This document shows positions 51,761 through 62,303 of a stretch of 64,000 nt of DNA, piece by piece. Position numbers and translations under genes: made by a program. The DNA is from Sporothrix humicola (taxonomy: Eukaryota > Ascomycota > Sordariomycetes > Ophiostomatales > Ophiostomataceae): positions 124,001 through 188,000 of the forward strand of contig WNYE01000076.1 in assembly GCA_021396245.1 (NCBI GenBank). Reading direction: 5' to 3'. Under the pieces are notes generated by a model. The model saw nothing but the letters and a program-made list of their open reading frames with translations. It made no database searches and was not told the origin of the DNA. Every line of letters starts with the position of its first letter. The stretch's first letter is position 1.

Positions 51761-53207
51761 TTTGCTGCCGGTTTAAGTGTGTGTCAGTTGTATTTTGTTT
51801 CTATTTAGAATAAAGTCAAAGTTTTGCTTTTGATCCGTTCAAAAAATGTTTAATAATCTTTCAACGTGATTATATAACTGAAGAAACACAGCTTCTATGC
51901 CCACAACTTCAGTCACATTCTCTATCGAGCTCTCAAAAAATCACTGCCCCAATCGCCAAAGTATCAAAAGGACAGTTAACGAAACGCATCCTATTATTAT
52001 GATCGTTATGCTCATATCTCCGCCTTATTCAGCCATGTGTCGTAAATGTGAATGGAGGTCTTTGGCCCAAAAAGTGCGGAGTCGCTCTTATTGGTGCAAT
52101 CCGACGTGCGCAGTTTGAGTCAGTACCAATCAGGCTTAGTGAATGTTGAAAGGTTCCGTAGAGTAAGCTCCCATCTCGCCATTACATGAACAATCACACT
52201 TCGTCTTATTTTTGAGCCAAATGTGTCTCAAACATCGACAGAAGGAACCAGTTCAAGAGCGCCTTTCCCACATAAAGTTGTCCTGACGTTGAAATCAGTG
52301 TAAGTGCCAAGCGGGAGCGCTAATTTTAGCGTGCGGGAAGTGCCGGCAATGTGGGTCCCTCGGCGTCAATCTCAACGTCCTCGATCGACACTGTCTGCCG
52401 AAAGCTTCTGTATTTAAGCGGAAGGGCTCGGTTAAATTGTGCCTGGTGCATTGTTTTTCAATTTCATGTTGGCGATAGATGTTGAGTAATGATTGTTTAT
52501 CAGGTCACGCACGATAATGGTAAAAACTAAAATAAAATAGAATTAAAAAAAAAAACTTTAAAATAATTTTTAATAAATTCAAAAGAACCGTCTTTTTGGT
52601 CGTCATTTCGTTTTGTTTTTTATCTTTAAAAATTTAAAAATTAACTAGCATAAAAATGGACACAAATTATGAATAACCTCCACAATCGTGAAAAAATAAC
52701 CCAAAAACCGATAATATAGACGAGGTCATTTTCTTCCACACAAAACGAGTTGTTTTTCGGCACCACGCCGTCTTGACTACTAATTATTGTGACCCGACTG
52801 CTACCAAAGTGGGCTGATAACCGGTGGCTGTCTTGCGTGTCTTATGTGGCTATCTGGGCTATGGAGCACATCTTGATCGATGACTATGTGAAGCTTCATT
52901 TACCACTAGGTCTAAACGTCAAACACGAATCTCGATAAAGATGAAGGAAACTGTGGAGACGATTGATTTCCAGTTTGTAGATTACGATAGATGTTGGGTC
53001 CAAATGCGAGGGATCCAAGTGGCATGATTTGCGTGATTAGGGATTACTTAGAAGACAGTGACAACAAGCTTGATCTCAAAAATGACAACGTCGGAAACTT
53101 CAGTTTAAATCAAAAGATAGGCTGGTTAATGTTTATTTCCCAATTGTCTCTAGAGAACCACACTGTTTTTGTTTTCTTTATCCAGCTTATCACTTTCGTC
53201 GTGAATA
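51761..53207. other. 1.4-kb AT-rich intergenic region
   Basis: Very AT-rich between 52480 and 52720. A promoter-like TATTTAAG at about 52410 has no supported gene downstream. The frame at 52991-53395 on the plus strand is antisense to the next gene. Confidence 0.5.
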
Positions 53208-54066
53208 TCAGACTTGTTCCAGCCACGAACGCGGTACATCGCAAACTACTCTATGCATCTTCTTTGGAATTGACAAGGCCCAAACGACAGTTCTTCCAGA
53301 CTTTGTTTCTGACTGCACGCGGGACGCATATTTGTACGACCCAAAAAGACGCTCAGCTTGCTGTGTCTCATAGAAATACGACCGTAGACCGCTAAGAGCC
53401 GATCTGCGCTTTTCTTGGACGGAGCAGTACTTGAGGTTGGCCGGCGACTTCCATCCCTTGACTATGGGTATCGGAACAATGAGCTCTTCGGGCTGATAGA
53501 CATCCTCGTACAGTTGTCCCTTGTGGTGCTCTATAATAAACCTGTAAATATCTAGGTCCTAAGTGCAGAAATCAGTGTTTGAGACGTGGCACCAAGCAGG
53601 ATTCTCTTTATAACAACGTAGCTGGACTGAGCCTACTTTGAACTTTATGCATTTCTTTTTCCTTTTATTTCCCTGGGAGTTCTCACTGTCGCTGCCATCC
53701 TCAGAGTCACTGTAGTGGTTATCTGGCACGACGTCGATTCTGTGGCCATAGTACAGGGCACCCCTGAAGTCTTTCGTGGTAATGGACGACGGCATCGTAA
53801 TCGACTGAGCTAACGATTTGCTGGTAAGGGCTTGAGTCGGACGTTTAACGTCGTCAATGAGGCGTGTGCCGCCCCGGACGATGATGGATGGTTTTCTGAT
53901 AATAGGAAGCGGGAATAAAGAGGGGTCGCGCGCGGGGATTTTGCTTCTGTGGTTTCGTTACTGGTTGTTGGGGTCCAAAAGTGAGGGGTCCAAATGGAAT
54001 GATCCATTTCTGGATAGAGTGGGAGACCAAGGACACTGATGCCACGGCGGCAAATTGAAAGGCCAT
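53208..54066 (-). CDS. Unknown-family protein A (three exons, array member)
   Basis: Exons proposed: 54066-53962, 53804-53637 and 53558-53208; 207 residues. The last intron is firm (phase 0, CTTAG acceptor); the first is less certain because the frame upstream of 53804 also stays open. Exon 2 has YYGHRIDVVPDNHYSDSEDG and a Lys-rich end (KRKKKCIKFK). Exon 3 has EELIVPIPIVKG, AERLFGSYKYAS, then KSGRTVVWALSIPKK and RVVCDVPRS. The gene at 54147-55080 matches block by block (GQRIDVKPDCHYSDSDDDG, SERLFGTSKY, SGRQVVWGLSFPKR, VVCDVPRS). No known domain recognised. No signal peptide is clear. It lies tandem with its paralogues. Confidence 0.7.
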
Positions 54067-54146
54067 AGTATCATTAGAACCGGATTTTACATACATGGGA
54101 GAGCAGGTTAATTCGTTAATAAAAATATGAAATAGTGTTCAAGTTA

Positions 54147-55080
54147 CTATCTCCATCTTCCGCGGACGACTTGTCTCTCACTCTCCTGGCTCGATGTACA
54201 CCGTTTCTTCTTCTTCTCGAACTTATCCCATACATGCCTCAAAGATCGTGGGACATCACAGACAACCTTGTGTAAACGTTTTGGAAACGATAGGCCCCAA
54301 ACCACTTGTCTCCCGGATTTGGTCTTTGCTTTTTCAGAAATAGTGTATTTACTGGTGCCAAAAAGCCGCTCAGACTGCTTCATGGCGTAGAAGAGGTCGC
54401 GAAACATTTCCAGTTTCCAGGCATTAATTGCTTTGCGGCTGCGAGGCCTCGAACTCGAATCGAACTTTGGAAATTTAACAATATGAATTGGAATGATCAA
54501 AAGACCGCTTGGGTTAGGTACCATTTCCTCGTAGAGGTGGCCTTTGCAGTGCTCAGTTATGAGATTGTCCTCCGCCAGGTCCTAAGGAAAAATCTTGTCA
54601 GTTCAGTCACTTTTAGGGTTTGTAAGTCCATGTGACCCTCGTGGACTTACTTCTAACTTGATTCGCCTCTTCTTCTTCCTCTTGGGGTTCTCTCGGTCAC
54701 CATCATCATCACTGTCGCTGTAGTGGCAATCTGGTTTGACATCAATCCTCTGTCCACAGAACAGGTAGTCCTTGATCTCCGCGCAAGTCAGTGTATCTGA
54801 TGGCATTGGCGTCGATTGCAAGGGGATATGATTTAGATGCTGAGAGTGTATGGCGCACTGTGCAGAGTCGACGGCATGAAAGGATATTTGCTTGATGTGA
54901 ATAGTTGCATTATCTGGGTTGTAAAAAATATGGATTTACTTGACATACTCTTGCGGCTCGAGTTGCGGACGGTTGGGGTCTGAAATTGAGGGGTTGATAT
55001 AGCTGCCAGCACATGTCATATTCACCAAAAAATCCAATTAACGTAAATGACGTGTCTGGGAGTGAGGGGCAACTGGCCAT
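54147..55080 (-). CDS. Unknown-family protein B (three exons, array member)
   Basis: Exons proposed: 55080-54949, 54839-54651 and 54581-54147; 251 residues, all phase 0. Intron 2 (69 bp, GTAAGT and CCTTAG) is at the same position as in protein A. Exon 3 is 435 nt, exactly the length of exon 3 in the 55825-56845 gene. Motifs: GQRIDVKPDCHYSDSDDDG, then KRKKKRRIKLE at the exon 2 end; HLYEEMVPNPSGLLIIPIHIVKF; SERLFGTSKYTIS; SGRQVVWGLSFPKRLHKVVC; then a basic tail. The start MASCPSLPD parallels MAFQF and MAYPS in the paralogues. The predicted protein is soluble. Function unknown. Confidence 0.7.
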
Positions 55081-55303
55081 ATTTGGGCCCGTGAAAATGT
55101 TACGGATTGTGGCTAGTTGAGTCAAGTCAACGAATATGAGAGGGTACGAACACTGACGGTGTGGTCACCTTAGGCAACCCTCATGGGGAACATTGCAAAA
55201 GTACGTATCACGTGTCATAGAACACTTTACTGCGTGTAGTGTCAAGATGAAACGAATATGGCTATCAAGTTGCTATTGAGTCACAGGGTCCATGGTGGAT
55301 TCT

Positions 55304-55669
55304 TCATCGATGCCGTTGGCGTACAGCAATCCGGCGATTATCGCCGTCCTCCCTCCGGTCCTCATTCTTGAACTTTAAGAGCTGGGGTACATCACCGCCT
55401 AGGCTGTCAAGCTTGTCTGCCAGTATTTGCAACCCCCAAATAACAGGATTCAATATCCCTTTCACCACGCCCTGGGCAAATACCTCGTTGAAGGGGAGAC
55501 GGCGGACATCTCCAAAGAATCTCTTTCTCATCTTTTTCTCGTAGTTTGGCGTGGTGAGACGTTCTTCCATAAGCTTCTCGTCCCAGCCAGGTAGTCGTTC
55601 AAGCTGTCTCGAGCTCCAAAACTTGGTCAATGGGGTGGGTAAAGCAACGAAACCTTTGGCATCATTAGG
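55304..55669 (-). pseudogene. Last-exon fragment of the unknown family
   Basis: An open frame without a convincing first exon aligns to the last exon of proteins A and B: ALPTPLTKFW for IIPIHIVKF, KRFFGDVRR for ERLFGTSKY, NPVIWGLQILADKLDS for QVVWGLSFPKRLHKVV, and GDVPQLLKF for CDVPRSLRH. The signature is diverged (IPK becomes ILA). It lies between proteins B and C on the same strand. Probably a decayed copy or a lineage-specific truncated gene. Confidence 0.55.
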
Positions 55670-55824
55670 TCATTGGCCCGTACGCATTCCCACTAGTGGC
55701 GCCTTTTTGTAGCATCCCTGGATTGTCTTATCAGCCTAGCCTTGCCATGGTAAAAGGCCTCCTAAGGACCAAAAAAACTGAATATATAAATATCAATGAT
55801 TTAGAGGTATGTATGTCACATCAG

Positions 55825-56845
55825 TCACGGCCCAGAATCTTCATCTTGCACCGTCCTTTTTCTCTGTCGCAAAACAAGCGCATTTCCTCCGATCTTCCTC
55901 GCCTTCTTCTGTATCTGTATCGGTGGCATGTTTGGTGAAAGACCGCAGACGACCTTGTGCAGCCTCTTTGGGATGGATATCCCCCATACAAAAACGCGGT
56001 CTAGGGTAGGAGATATGCCCACGGCAGGCTTGATGTTTGAGTTGTTGCTCGCAATATCTGAAAGCATCAAGCGTGCCGCTTTTTCGAAGTCGACCTGACG
56101 TACTCCTTTTGACGACAAGTCAAAAAGGTAATCCGATGTTTTTTCTGGGACCATTCTTGGTCCTTTGATTAAGGGTATGGGTATGACGAGGTCGTTGTAT
56201 GGCCACGACCTCTCGTAAAGACCATCTCCGCCACGGGTCAGCACTGGTGCATTGCTATCCTAGAACGGAACCTTATTAGAAAATAAAATTATATTGTTCA
56301 ATAATAAATTTTATAATAAGAACCGGCCACTTACAACGAGCCAGACATCCCTCTGATGGTTTTGCTCATTGCCCAGAGTGTCATTCTCGCTTTTCGATGC
56401 GAAGGCGTCGCCAACCTTGTCCGAGTCAATGACAATAAACACGTCAGGCTCTTGTTGGTCTTGATCCGTCCGAGTAGACTTTGGGTCTCTGTCGTGCTTT
56501 AACCCTTGGTACATAATTTGTACTAGAAGCATCTGTATCCTCCTAAGCTCTATCGCGTCAGTACAATGTGTGCGGAAGAAAAATGGTAAGGCATGGTATA
56601 AGTCTGGCACCGTACTAGGGCTCCCTGCTTCTCCAACTCGATACTGCCCACCATATCTGTCGTAATCTGGTGATCTATGATCGCTCTGATATGTTTTTTA
56701 AAGGTTCAGGGTAGGAGATGGTGGAACACTGTGATGCGGCGTGTCCACTATATATAAAGCGGCAGAGGGTATGCTTGGGGTCCAAAAGCGAGGGGTAATG
56801 GACACGGCAAGCACGAATTCCAATAACCGAGGAGGGGTAGGCCAT
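55825..56845 (-). CDS. Unknown-family protein C (array member; first exon uncertain)
   Basis: Exon 3 (56259-55825, 435 nt) and the preceding 75-bp intron (GTAAGT, TTCTAG) are well supported and phase 0. Exon 2 ends at 56335 (QRDVWLV). It begins either at 56532 after GATACAG or further upstream, where the frame is open to about 56690 (YDRYGGQYRVGEAG). The probable first exon starts MAYPSSVIG at 56845, but its donor is not obvious. Motifs: NDLVIPIPLIKG, KTSDYLFDLSS, FEKAARLMLS, IKPAVGISP, RVFVWGISIPKRLHKVVC. Compared with proteins A and B it has an insertion (LMLS to GISP) shared with the 41.3-kb fragment. Function unknown. Confidence 0.6.
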
Positions 56846-56993
56846 GGTGACCAAGCATACATACATATGATTCTCTATCAGACTACAACACACAGACCAG
56901 GTGGTTTTATTATTATTATTTTGTTGAAAGGATCGGTGTCTATTGAATATATGCCGTAAATCAGGCGTGAGTACACGTCTGTGGGCCATTATT
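56780..56993. repeat. First-exon and promoter block duplicated at 60803-61032
   Basis: This stretch is similar over about 210 bp, in the same orientation, to 60803-61032. Runs such as GAGGGGTAATGGACACGG versus TAGGGGTAATGGACATGG and TAGGCCATGGTGACCAAGCA versus TAGGCCATGCTGACCAAGCA are seen. It covers the proposed start of protein C and its upstream region. Confidence 0.75.
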
Positions 56994-57197
56994 GGCCAGA
57001 TCTTTGCATAATTAATCGATTCTCTTCGTTACTTTATCGCCACGTCTCAATGTCAGAGATCAAAAGGCGAGACAGAATACTAATTATCCGTGGACATTGT
57101 AGTAAGATCATAACACATTAAGATATTTACTTGGACGGCGTTAAGCGAAGTGAGTATTAAGATTTTAAACATGAGCGTTACGTAAGCCGGGTTTCTT

Positions 57198-57515
57198 TCA
57201 TTGGAGGCTGCCGGCAATGGCGATATTACCAAACAGTTCGCCGACACGTTGATCAACAGCTGTGAAGTGGGCACCATGGTATCCTAAAATAAAGACGAAG
57301 TTTTGGTCTCTTGGTGGAAATTTACAAAATTCGAGTATACTGTACCGTTTTCCCAATACAAAGAGTAAATCTTCCATTTTTTCTACATCTGTGTTTATCC
57401 ACTCGTGGGACTCCCAAGTCAATTTAGAGGTTCTCGACAACATGTAGATAAATAACCTTAAGTCAACGTCAAAGTCAATATGTGCATCGGCGGAAAAGAG
57501 CAATGCGCGATACAA
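57198..57515 (-). other. Open frame resembling the N-terminal half of the compact family member
   Basis: The frame carries DAHIDFDVDLRLFIYML and later NFVFILGYHGAHFTAVDQRV, which parallel DMNVEIDFAKSAVFALYF and CAFIPFHGVHFEVATVFQ of the 51081-51760 gene in order and rough spacing. No ATG opens the frame, and no intact second half follows on the same strand. Probably an exon or relic of another copy. The match is by eye only. Confidence 0.4.
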
Positions 57516-57676
57516 TCAAAATCTTCTCACTTTCCGGCCAAAACAATGCAAGATATGTAAAACCGTGTTAGTGTCAAAACGACGGGAACATGTAGTAGAA
57601 AAATAAGGCTGGATAGCGGATATGTGAGATTGCGACACCAAATAACCTTAAATGAGGGAATGACGGAGTGTAAAAA

Positions 57677-57952
57677 GTGCACAAGAATTTAGAGAATACG
57701 TACGTCGTACATGGAAAGGCTTTTTTGTGTGGGACGAGCTGGCGCCCAGATCGACTGCCCTTTAGCTTTGGCAAAATTGCAAGGGGGCTATTAAAAAAGC
57801 CAGGCTTGATTGGACTCAACCTTTTTCTCCTTAAATGGAAGAAACATACGTTGTCTGCACAGTATTGGGATTTGTTCATTCTCTATATCCATCCCTTAAC
57901 AACGCGCTCTTTGAAGCTTGCCGAAACTGAGGAGGTAGGAAAATACGGGTAG
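57677..57952 (+). other. Plus-strand frame resembling the second half of the compact family member
   Basis: FGKIARGLLKKPGL and AQYWDLFILYIHPL align to QTFAKSPLLKNML and EQYTMVRFGSILIHPV of the 51081-51760 gene with 16-17 residues between the blocks in both. The strand is opposite to the rest of the array. No ATG start. It may be an inverted remnant; the evidence is weak. Confidence 0.35.
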
Positions 57953-58436
57953 TATGACGTCTAGGTTTTCGTACTGCCCATAGCTGCAATTATTAACTAA
58001 TATATCATATTCTTTTTTATATTTCTCTTGGTTTATTGTTATTCTTCATTCTTTGTTATTCATTTTTTTTAAATGCCATTTTTAAACGTGATTTTCTTTC
58101 AAGGCGAAGAAATAGATATCACTCCACAATGGAAAACAATGAAATATATCTCTTAACCATCAAACATCAAATATTACAGCGACGCTATGTCTTCTGTTCG
58201 TGCAGCGCGACAACATCACCGCATTTATTTACCCCTACATCCACTTTACGGAAGCTACCAATGAAACTATTAAGCTGACTTGGGGTGTGCAATCTATGTC
58301 TCTACTGTTGCCAAAACGGCTCTATATACATTATGGCATGTATAGAATACCAATCTAGTAGGATATGCATATCTGGACAAAGAAGAAAAAAAGAAGGAAA
58401 CGAACAAAATAGAACAATAACCAGAGATTCAGACCC
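57953..58436. other. AT-rich intergenic region
   Basis: 484 bp, AT-rich, with short frames only. It would contain the 3' UTR of the secreted Ser-rich gene. Confidence 0.5.
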
Positions 58437-59318
58437 TTACACACCGACGCATGCGCCTAATGAAGGACCAGACATACGAACATCCGAAAACTGTATGTCA
58501 ACAACACTACTACCGGAACCAGCGTTGATGGCGATTCTGAACCGGGCAGTGCCGACCGGATATGCCGTCGAGCCAGTTAGTGGCGCGACCCAAGTCAACG
58601 TTCTCGTATTCCAAAAGTTCGTCAGGGTCGAGCCGGATATGGCAAGGTAAGACGGGAGGCCGACAATGTTTTCGTTCATATAAAAGCTAAAAGTCATCGC
58701 GCCAGTAATCCTGACGACACGGTACCGCATCGACCATGTGTACGTCTGGCCCGGGATGACGGCCACCGCATCGTTGGTATAATCTGCGGTCGAGGCGATG
58801 TGGTCAAAGGAAAGGTCGTAGCAGTTGGCTGGGTCGCCGGCGTTGGTGCCGCAGTTTGTGGTCGAGCCGTACGTACGGTACGCATTCTGTTCGCCCTGGA
58901 CAAAAGTCCAGTGGGGGATGGTTTGGCCGTCGGACAGGAAGGTGGGGTTCTGGAATAGATTCGAGCAGAACTGAGGTGAGGGAGAAGCGGACGGGGATGA
59001 CACCGATGAAGACGGAGACGGAACGGAAAGTGGCGATGAGGAGGAGAACACCGAGACGGACGACGGGGCAGACGAAGAGGCAGAAGAAAAGACAGAAGAC
59101 GAGGAGGGCGATGAGAGAGATGATGAGACGGAAGAAGAGACGGAGAATAGAGCGGAAGACGACGACGACGACGCCGACGACGCGGTAGCCGATGATCCAG
59201 ACGACGCTGATGAAGCCGAAGACAACGACTGGGGCGGTGAGGGCTTGCAGCGGCTCGCCATTGCTGGCGAGGCCGACAAGGCAACGACGGCACTGATCGC
59301 TGTAAAGACCAACTTCAT
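58437..59318 (-). CDS. Secreted protein with Ser-rich stalk and carbohydrate-binding-like domain
   Basis: 293 residues, single exon. The signal peptide is MKLVFTAISAVVALSASPAMA. Residues about 30-110 are nearly all Ser with Ala, Val and Pro, a mucin-like stalk expected to be O-glycosylated. The C-terminal domain starts FCSNLFQNPTFLSDG and has HWTFVQG, TNCGTNAGDPANCYDLSF and YTWSMRYRVV, consistent with a beta-sandwich of the CBM4/9-like kind found in fungal cell-surface proteins; that assignment is by pattern, not by search. There is no GPI-type hydrophobic C terminus. Likely cell wall-associated. Confidence 0.75.
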   Translation of the reverse strand: MKLVFTAISAVVALSASPAMASRCKPSPPQSLSSASSASSGSSATASSASSSSSSALFSVSSSVSSSLSSPSSSSVFSSASSSAPSSVSVFSSSSPLSVPSPSSSVSSPSASPSPQFCSNLFQNPTFLSDGQTIPHWTFVQGEQNAYRTYGSTTNCGTNAGDPANCYDLSFDHIASTADYTNDAVAVIPGQTYTWSMRYRVVRITGAMTFSFYMNENIVGLPSYLAISGSTLTNFWNTRTLTWVAPLTGSTAYPVGTARFRIAINAGSGSSVVDIQFSDVRMSGPSLGACVGV

Positions 59319-60802
59319 TTTGTTTTTGTGTTGATAAAGTTCGACGTTGAAAACCAGAAACGAATGTCGTGGTTGGATGAAGTTGGAAGTAGAAATAAAC
59401 TCCAGGAGGCTGAGAAGAAAATCAAAAAGGGGAAAAAAGAAAGGGGATCAAAGAAAGGGGAGGGCTTGACGGGACTGCCCATGTTGTTGGTGGAATACGC
59501 CCAGCTTCTAGTGCTGTGTTCTGAAACGGTGAACTTGATTGGTTGGATTATGCCAAGACCAACGACAACAGTCAATATTGCCGGATGTGGCATGCACTAT
59601 TGGAAATTCGACAACGCTTGCAAGCTGCATCCACAATTTTCCACGGCTTGTTGCGATTCGCCAGGAGTACGATATTAGCAGGTTTGGAGGCCAGATACGG
59701 AATAAACATGGCAACATTGTATGCTTTTTGCTGGACAGCCCGGAAATATGAAGTATCCGTGAGTTTCTATGCCATTGAATGCCGTGAAAAGAGAGGATCG
59801 CATACTGAGCTATGTGTCTGGCGGTTGATGCAAGATGGTAACGTGGGCTTTAGAGGAAAGTTCAGAATGCGAAGTCAGGAGATGGTGCAAGTTGGAAGAC
59901 TGGGTTGAAAATAAAACGAAAGGGAAAAGGGAATAGAAAAAGGAGAGAGAGAAACATACACAAACGGACGAAGCTAAACTTGTTAATAACAAACGGGGAA
60001 TACAAAAATCGAATCTTGTACGGCGTACATGGTTGATTAAAAATGTCGAGCCCACATAAAAAGTCATGTAGTAAACCGTAAAAAAATATTGAGTCCTGGT
60101 TGGGACTCGCTTTGTACGGGAGCAACCATGCCACTGCTGGATTGGGCCCAGTTCTCCAGAAGCTGGCAAGAATGGTGTAATTTGATTGGTCAATCCCTGC
60201 CAATATTAACAAGCACGTCTCGACCTCAACTTCAGCCCAGCGCTACCGGACCCTTGCGACGCATGCAGTTTGCGCTATTGGATACGTGATTTCCCTGGAT
60301 GTAGATTCGTTTTTACTGGGCCGTTCTCTAAAGCCTGGCCCTGCGAGGCCCCTATGCTCTATTGAAGATTGCGTGGCTTTGCTGGAATAAAATGATACGA
60401 ATCACGATAGATTGTGCTATCAACAATGTCATGACGCAGGTGAAGCTTTGCTTTTGAACGAAATCGGGGCGCGGGATGGCCAGTGAATGTTATGAACAGA
60501 TATGTCGTATACATACCTTATCTATGTCTTGCCTCATTGGAACTCAGCCTCCGTGCAAGGTCCCAAATACAGATCCGAGAACTGAATGCAAACGTCGCCC
60601 TTGATGGACGCTGCTTGCATGATGAGATAATAAAAGACGCTTCTGCTGTTCGGGATAAAGGACGGCGTCGTCCAAGTAAAAGTCTTTCTGTACCAGACAG
60701 TGGAATCGTTGGTGGTTTCGTAAGCTATTTAAACTTCAGTAAATCCTCTTTGTACGTGACGTTGAGAAGAAACTTTGAAAAGTTTGTGTTTAAGATAAAT
60801 GA
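59319..60802. other. 1.5-kb region without a supported gene
   Basis: AT-rich, with unconvincing frames on both strands. If the relic at 60803-61032 is a first exon, the body of that copy should lie here on the minus strand, but I could not find the conserved blocks. Confidence 0.5.
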
Positions 60803-61032
60803 CCCAGTTTAAAAGCTAGGGGTAATGGACATGGCAAGCATATAATCTAATAACCAAGGAGGGTTAGGCCATGCTGACCAAGCATGTATACATATGCTTC
60901 TCTGTCAGCCTTTCCATCACCACGCAAACCATGTGTTCTAGTTTTAGTTTTTGTTGTTTTGTCAAGACTTAGCGTGTATTATATATATGTTTTAAAATCG
61001 GGCTCGAGTACGGGTTTGTAGGCAATATAAAG
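60803..61032 (-). pseudogene. Relic of a family first exon and promoter
   Basis: Aligns to 56780-56993. The reading frame that begins ATG-GCC-TAC in the 56.8-kb copy here reads ATG-GCC-TAA, and a second stop (TAG) replaces the TCG of the conserved CCCCTCGCTTTTGGACC block. The copy is therefore dead, but promoter-side similarity remains. Confidence 0.7.
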
Positions 61033-61169
61033 CGCAGTGAGGCATCCTGTCCTGAGCCGTCCCGCTACTTCTAGATCTGATGTTTGAATACTATCAGAAC
61101 ACGCGAGGAATGTCGCCCATCGTGTCGAACATCCAGTGGAAACGGGTTTTTATTCTTTGGCTAGACAAA

Positions 61170-61445
61170 TTAACGACACTTTTGTTTGAGGATACATCGC
61201 CCCCCGTCGACAACTTGAGTCTCTATCTCGTCCTTGGATCGCAAAAGACGGGGAATGTCACCGACCATTTGGGCTACCACAGATTTCGGCACCCTGACTC
61301 CCCATATCAGCCTCAGCCCAATATACCACCCGAAAAACCTCACTTGGAATTTCCATTTTTGGGGGTGCACCTGTGCTGTCCCTGCTCCAGCCTGCTCAGT
61401 GGATGTTCTCTCGTGCGTCCTGTTCTTCCTGCGCCTCCTGTGCCA
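61170..61445 (-). pseudogene. Last-exon remnant of the unknown family
   Basis: The frame contains KFQVRFFGWYIGLRLIWGVR, VPKSVVAQMVGDIPRLLRSK and then charged residues. This matches VVWGLSFPKRLHKVVCDVPRSL of protein B (here split) and VIWGLQILADKLDS plus GDVPQLLKF of the 55.3-kb fragment. There is no start codon or upstream exon that I can support. It extends the minus-strand array to at least 61.4 kb. Confidence 0.5.
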
Positions 61446-62303
61446 TTAAGTGTCACGAACCTGGCCGCCATGGCGGCCAGATGAGGGGTCTAATCGAACG
61501 ATATTATATGGGCGGTCGAAGACGGCAGAAAAAGGGTTAGTACTCCGTACAAAGGGTGCTAGTACACAGATACCAGTTGTATGGATGGCTTGTTTATAGA
61601 AAGTGGCTGAGGAAGTGGCTTGATCAATCAGAACGGACACCACATCGATAGCCGACTTCAGACAACTTTAGGCTCTGGGGATGAAGTCAACAGAGGAAAA
61701 TTTTGTTGGGGGCGTATGCTATGACGTCGGTGCCTGAAATTGACACCCAACGCGGCAAGGACAGGCAGAAGATATGGATAGCACTTTGGTGGCCAGCACG
61801 AGAGTGGCCAGGACACCAAACGTGACCAAAACCAAGGTGGCTAAGACAGAAAAGAGCCTATCAGAACCAAGCTACAGAACCTGCGGTTCTACACAGGGAA
61901 TCCGATACTTCGAGTTAACATTATTGTTATTCCAATTGTGTAAGTGGTGGCTTTCCCTAGTTTACCGTCCCAACGCTGAGCGACTTGCTGGGTGATGACG
62001 ACTTTTTTGACGCCGGGCGGTATGGACATACATATAAAGAGCCTGTGCCACGTCGTGGCGAAGCCTTTGATGCTCAATACTATCCCGATGTACTAAGTGG
62101 ATATAGTATTTTTAGCACAAGTATGTTTTGAAGAACCGTCTTTGTCGGAGTATAATGGTAAGCCTGAATACTACGAGTTGGGTGTTTGGTCAATACACCG
62201 CAAAGCGTCTAAATTAGCGCCCGTAGGCTGAAGGTATGGTAGTAGGTTCTATGCGCACGGTTAACGGACATGCGACACACGGAAAAGGAGACAGAGGAAG
62301 AGA
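61446..62303. other. Intergenic; possible further family remnant
   Basis: 858 bp. On the minus strand near 61945-62040 a frame reads FICMSIPPGVKKVVITQQ, which recalls the LSIPKRLHKVV block, but it is too short to call. No other gene seen. Confidence 0.35.

Noticed and set aside
60483..60812. 109-codon plus-strand frame near the relic first exon
   Set aside because: No motif and no relation to the array blocks. It overlaps the relic on the opposite strand.
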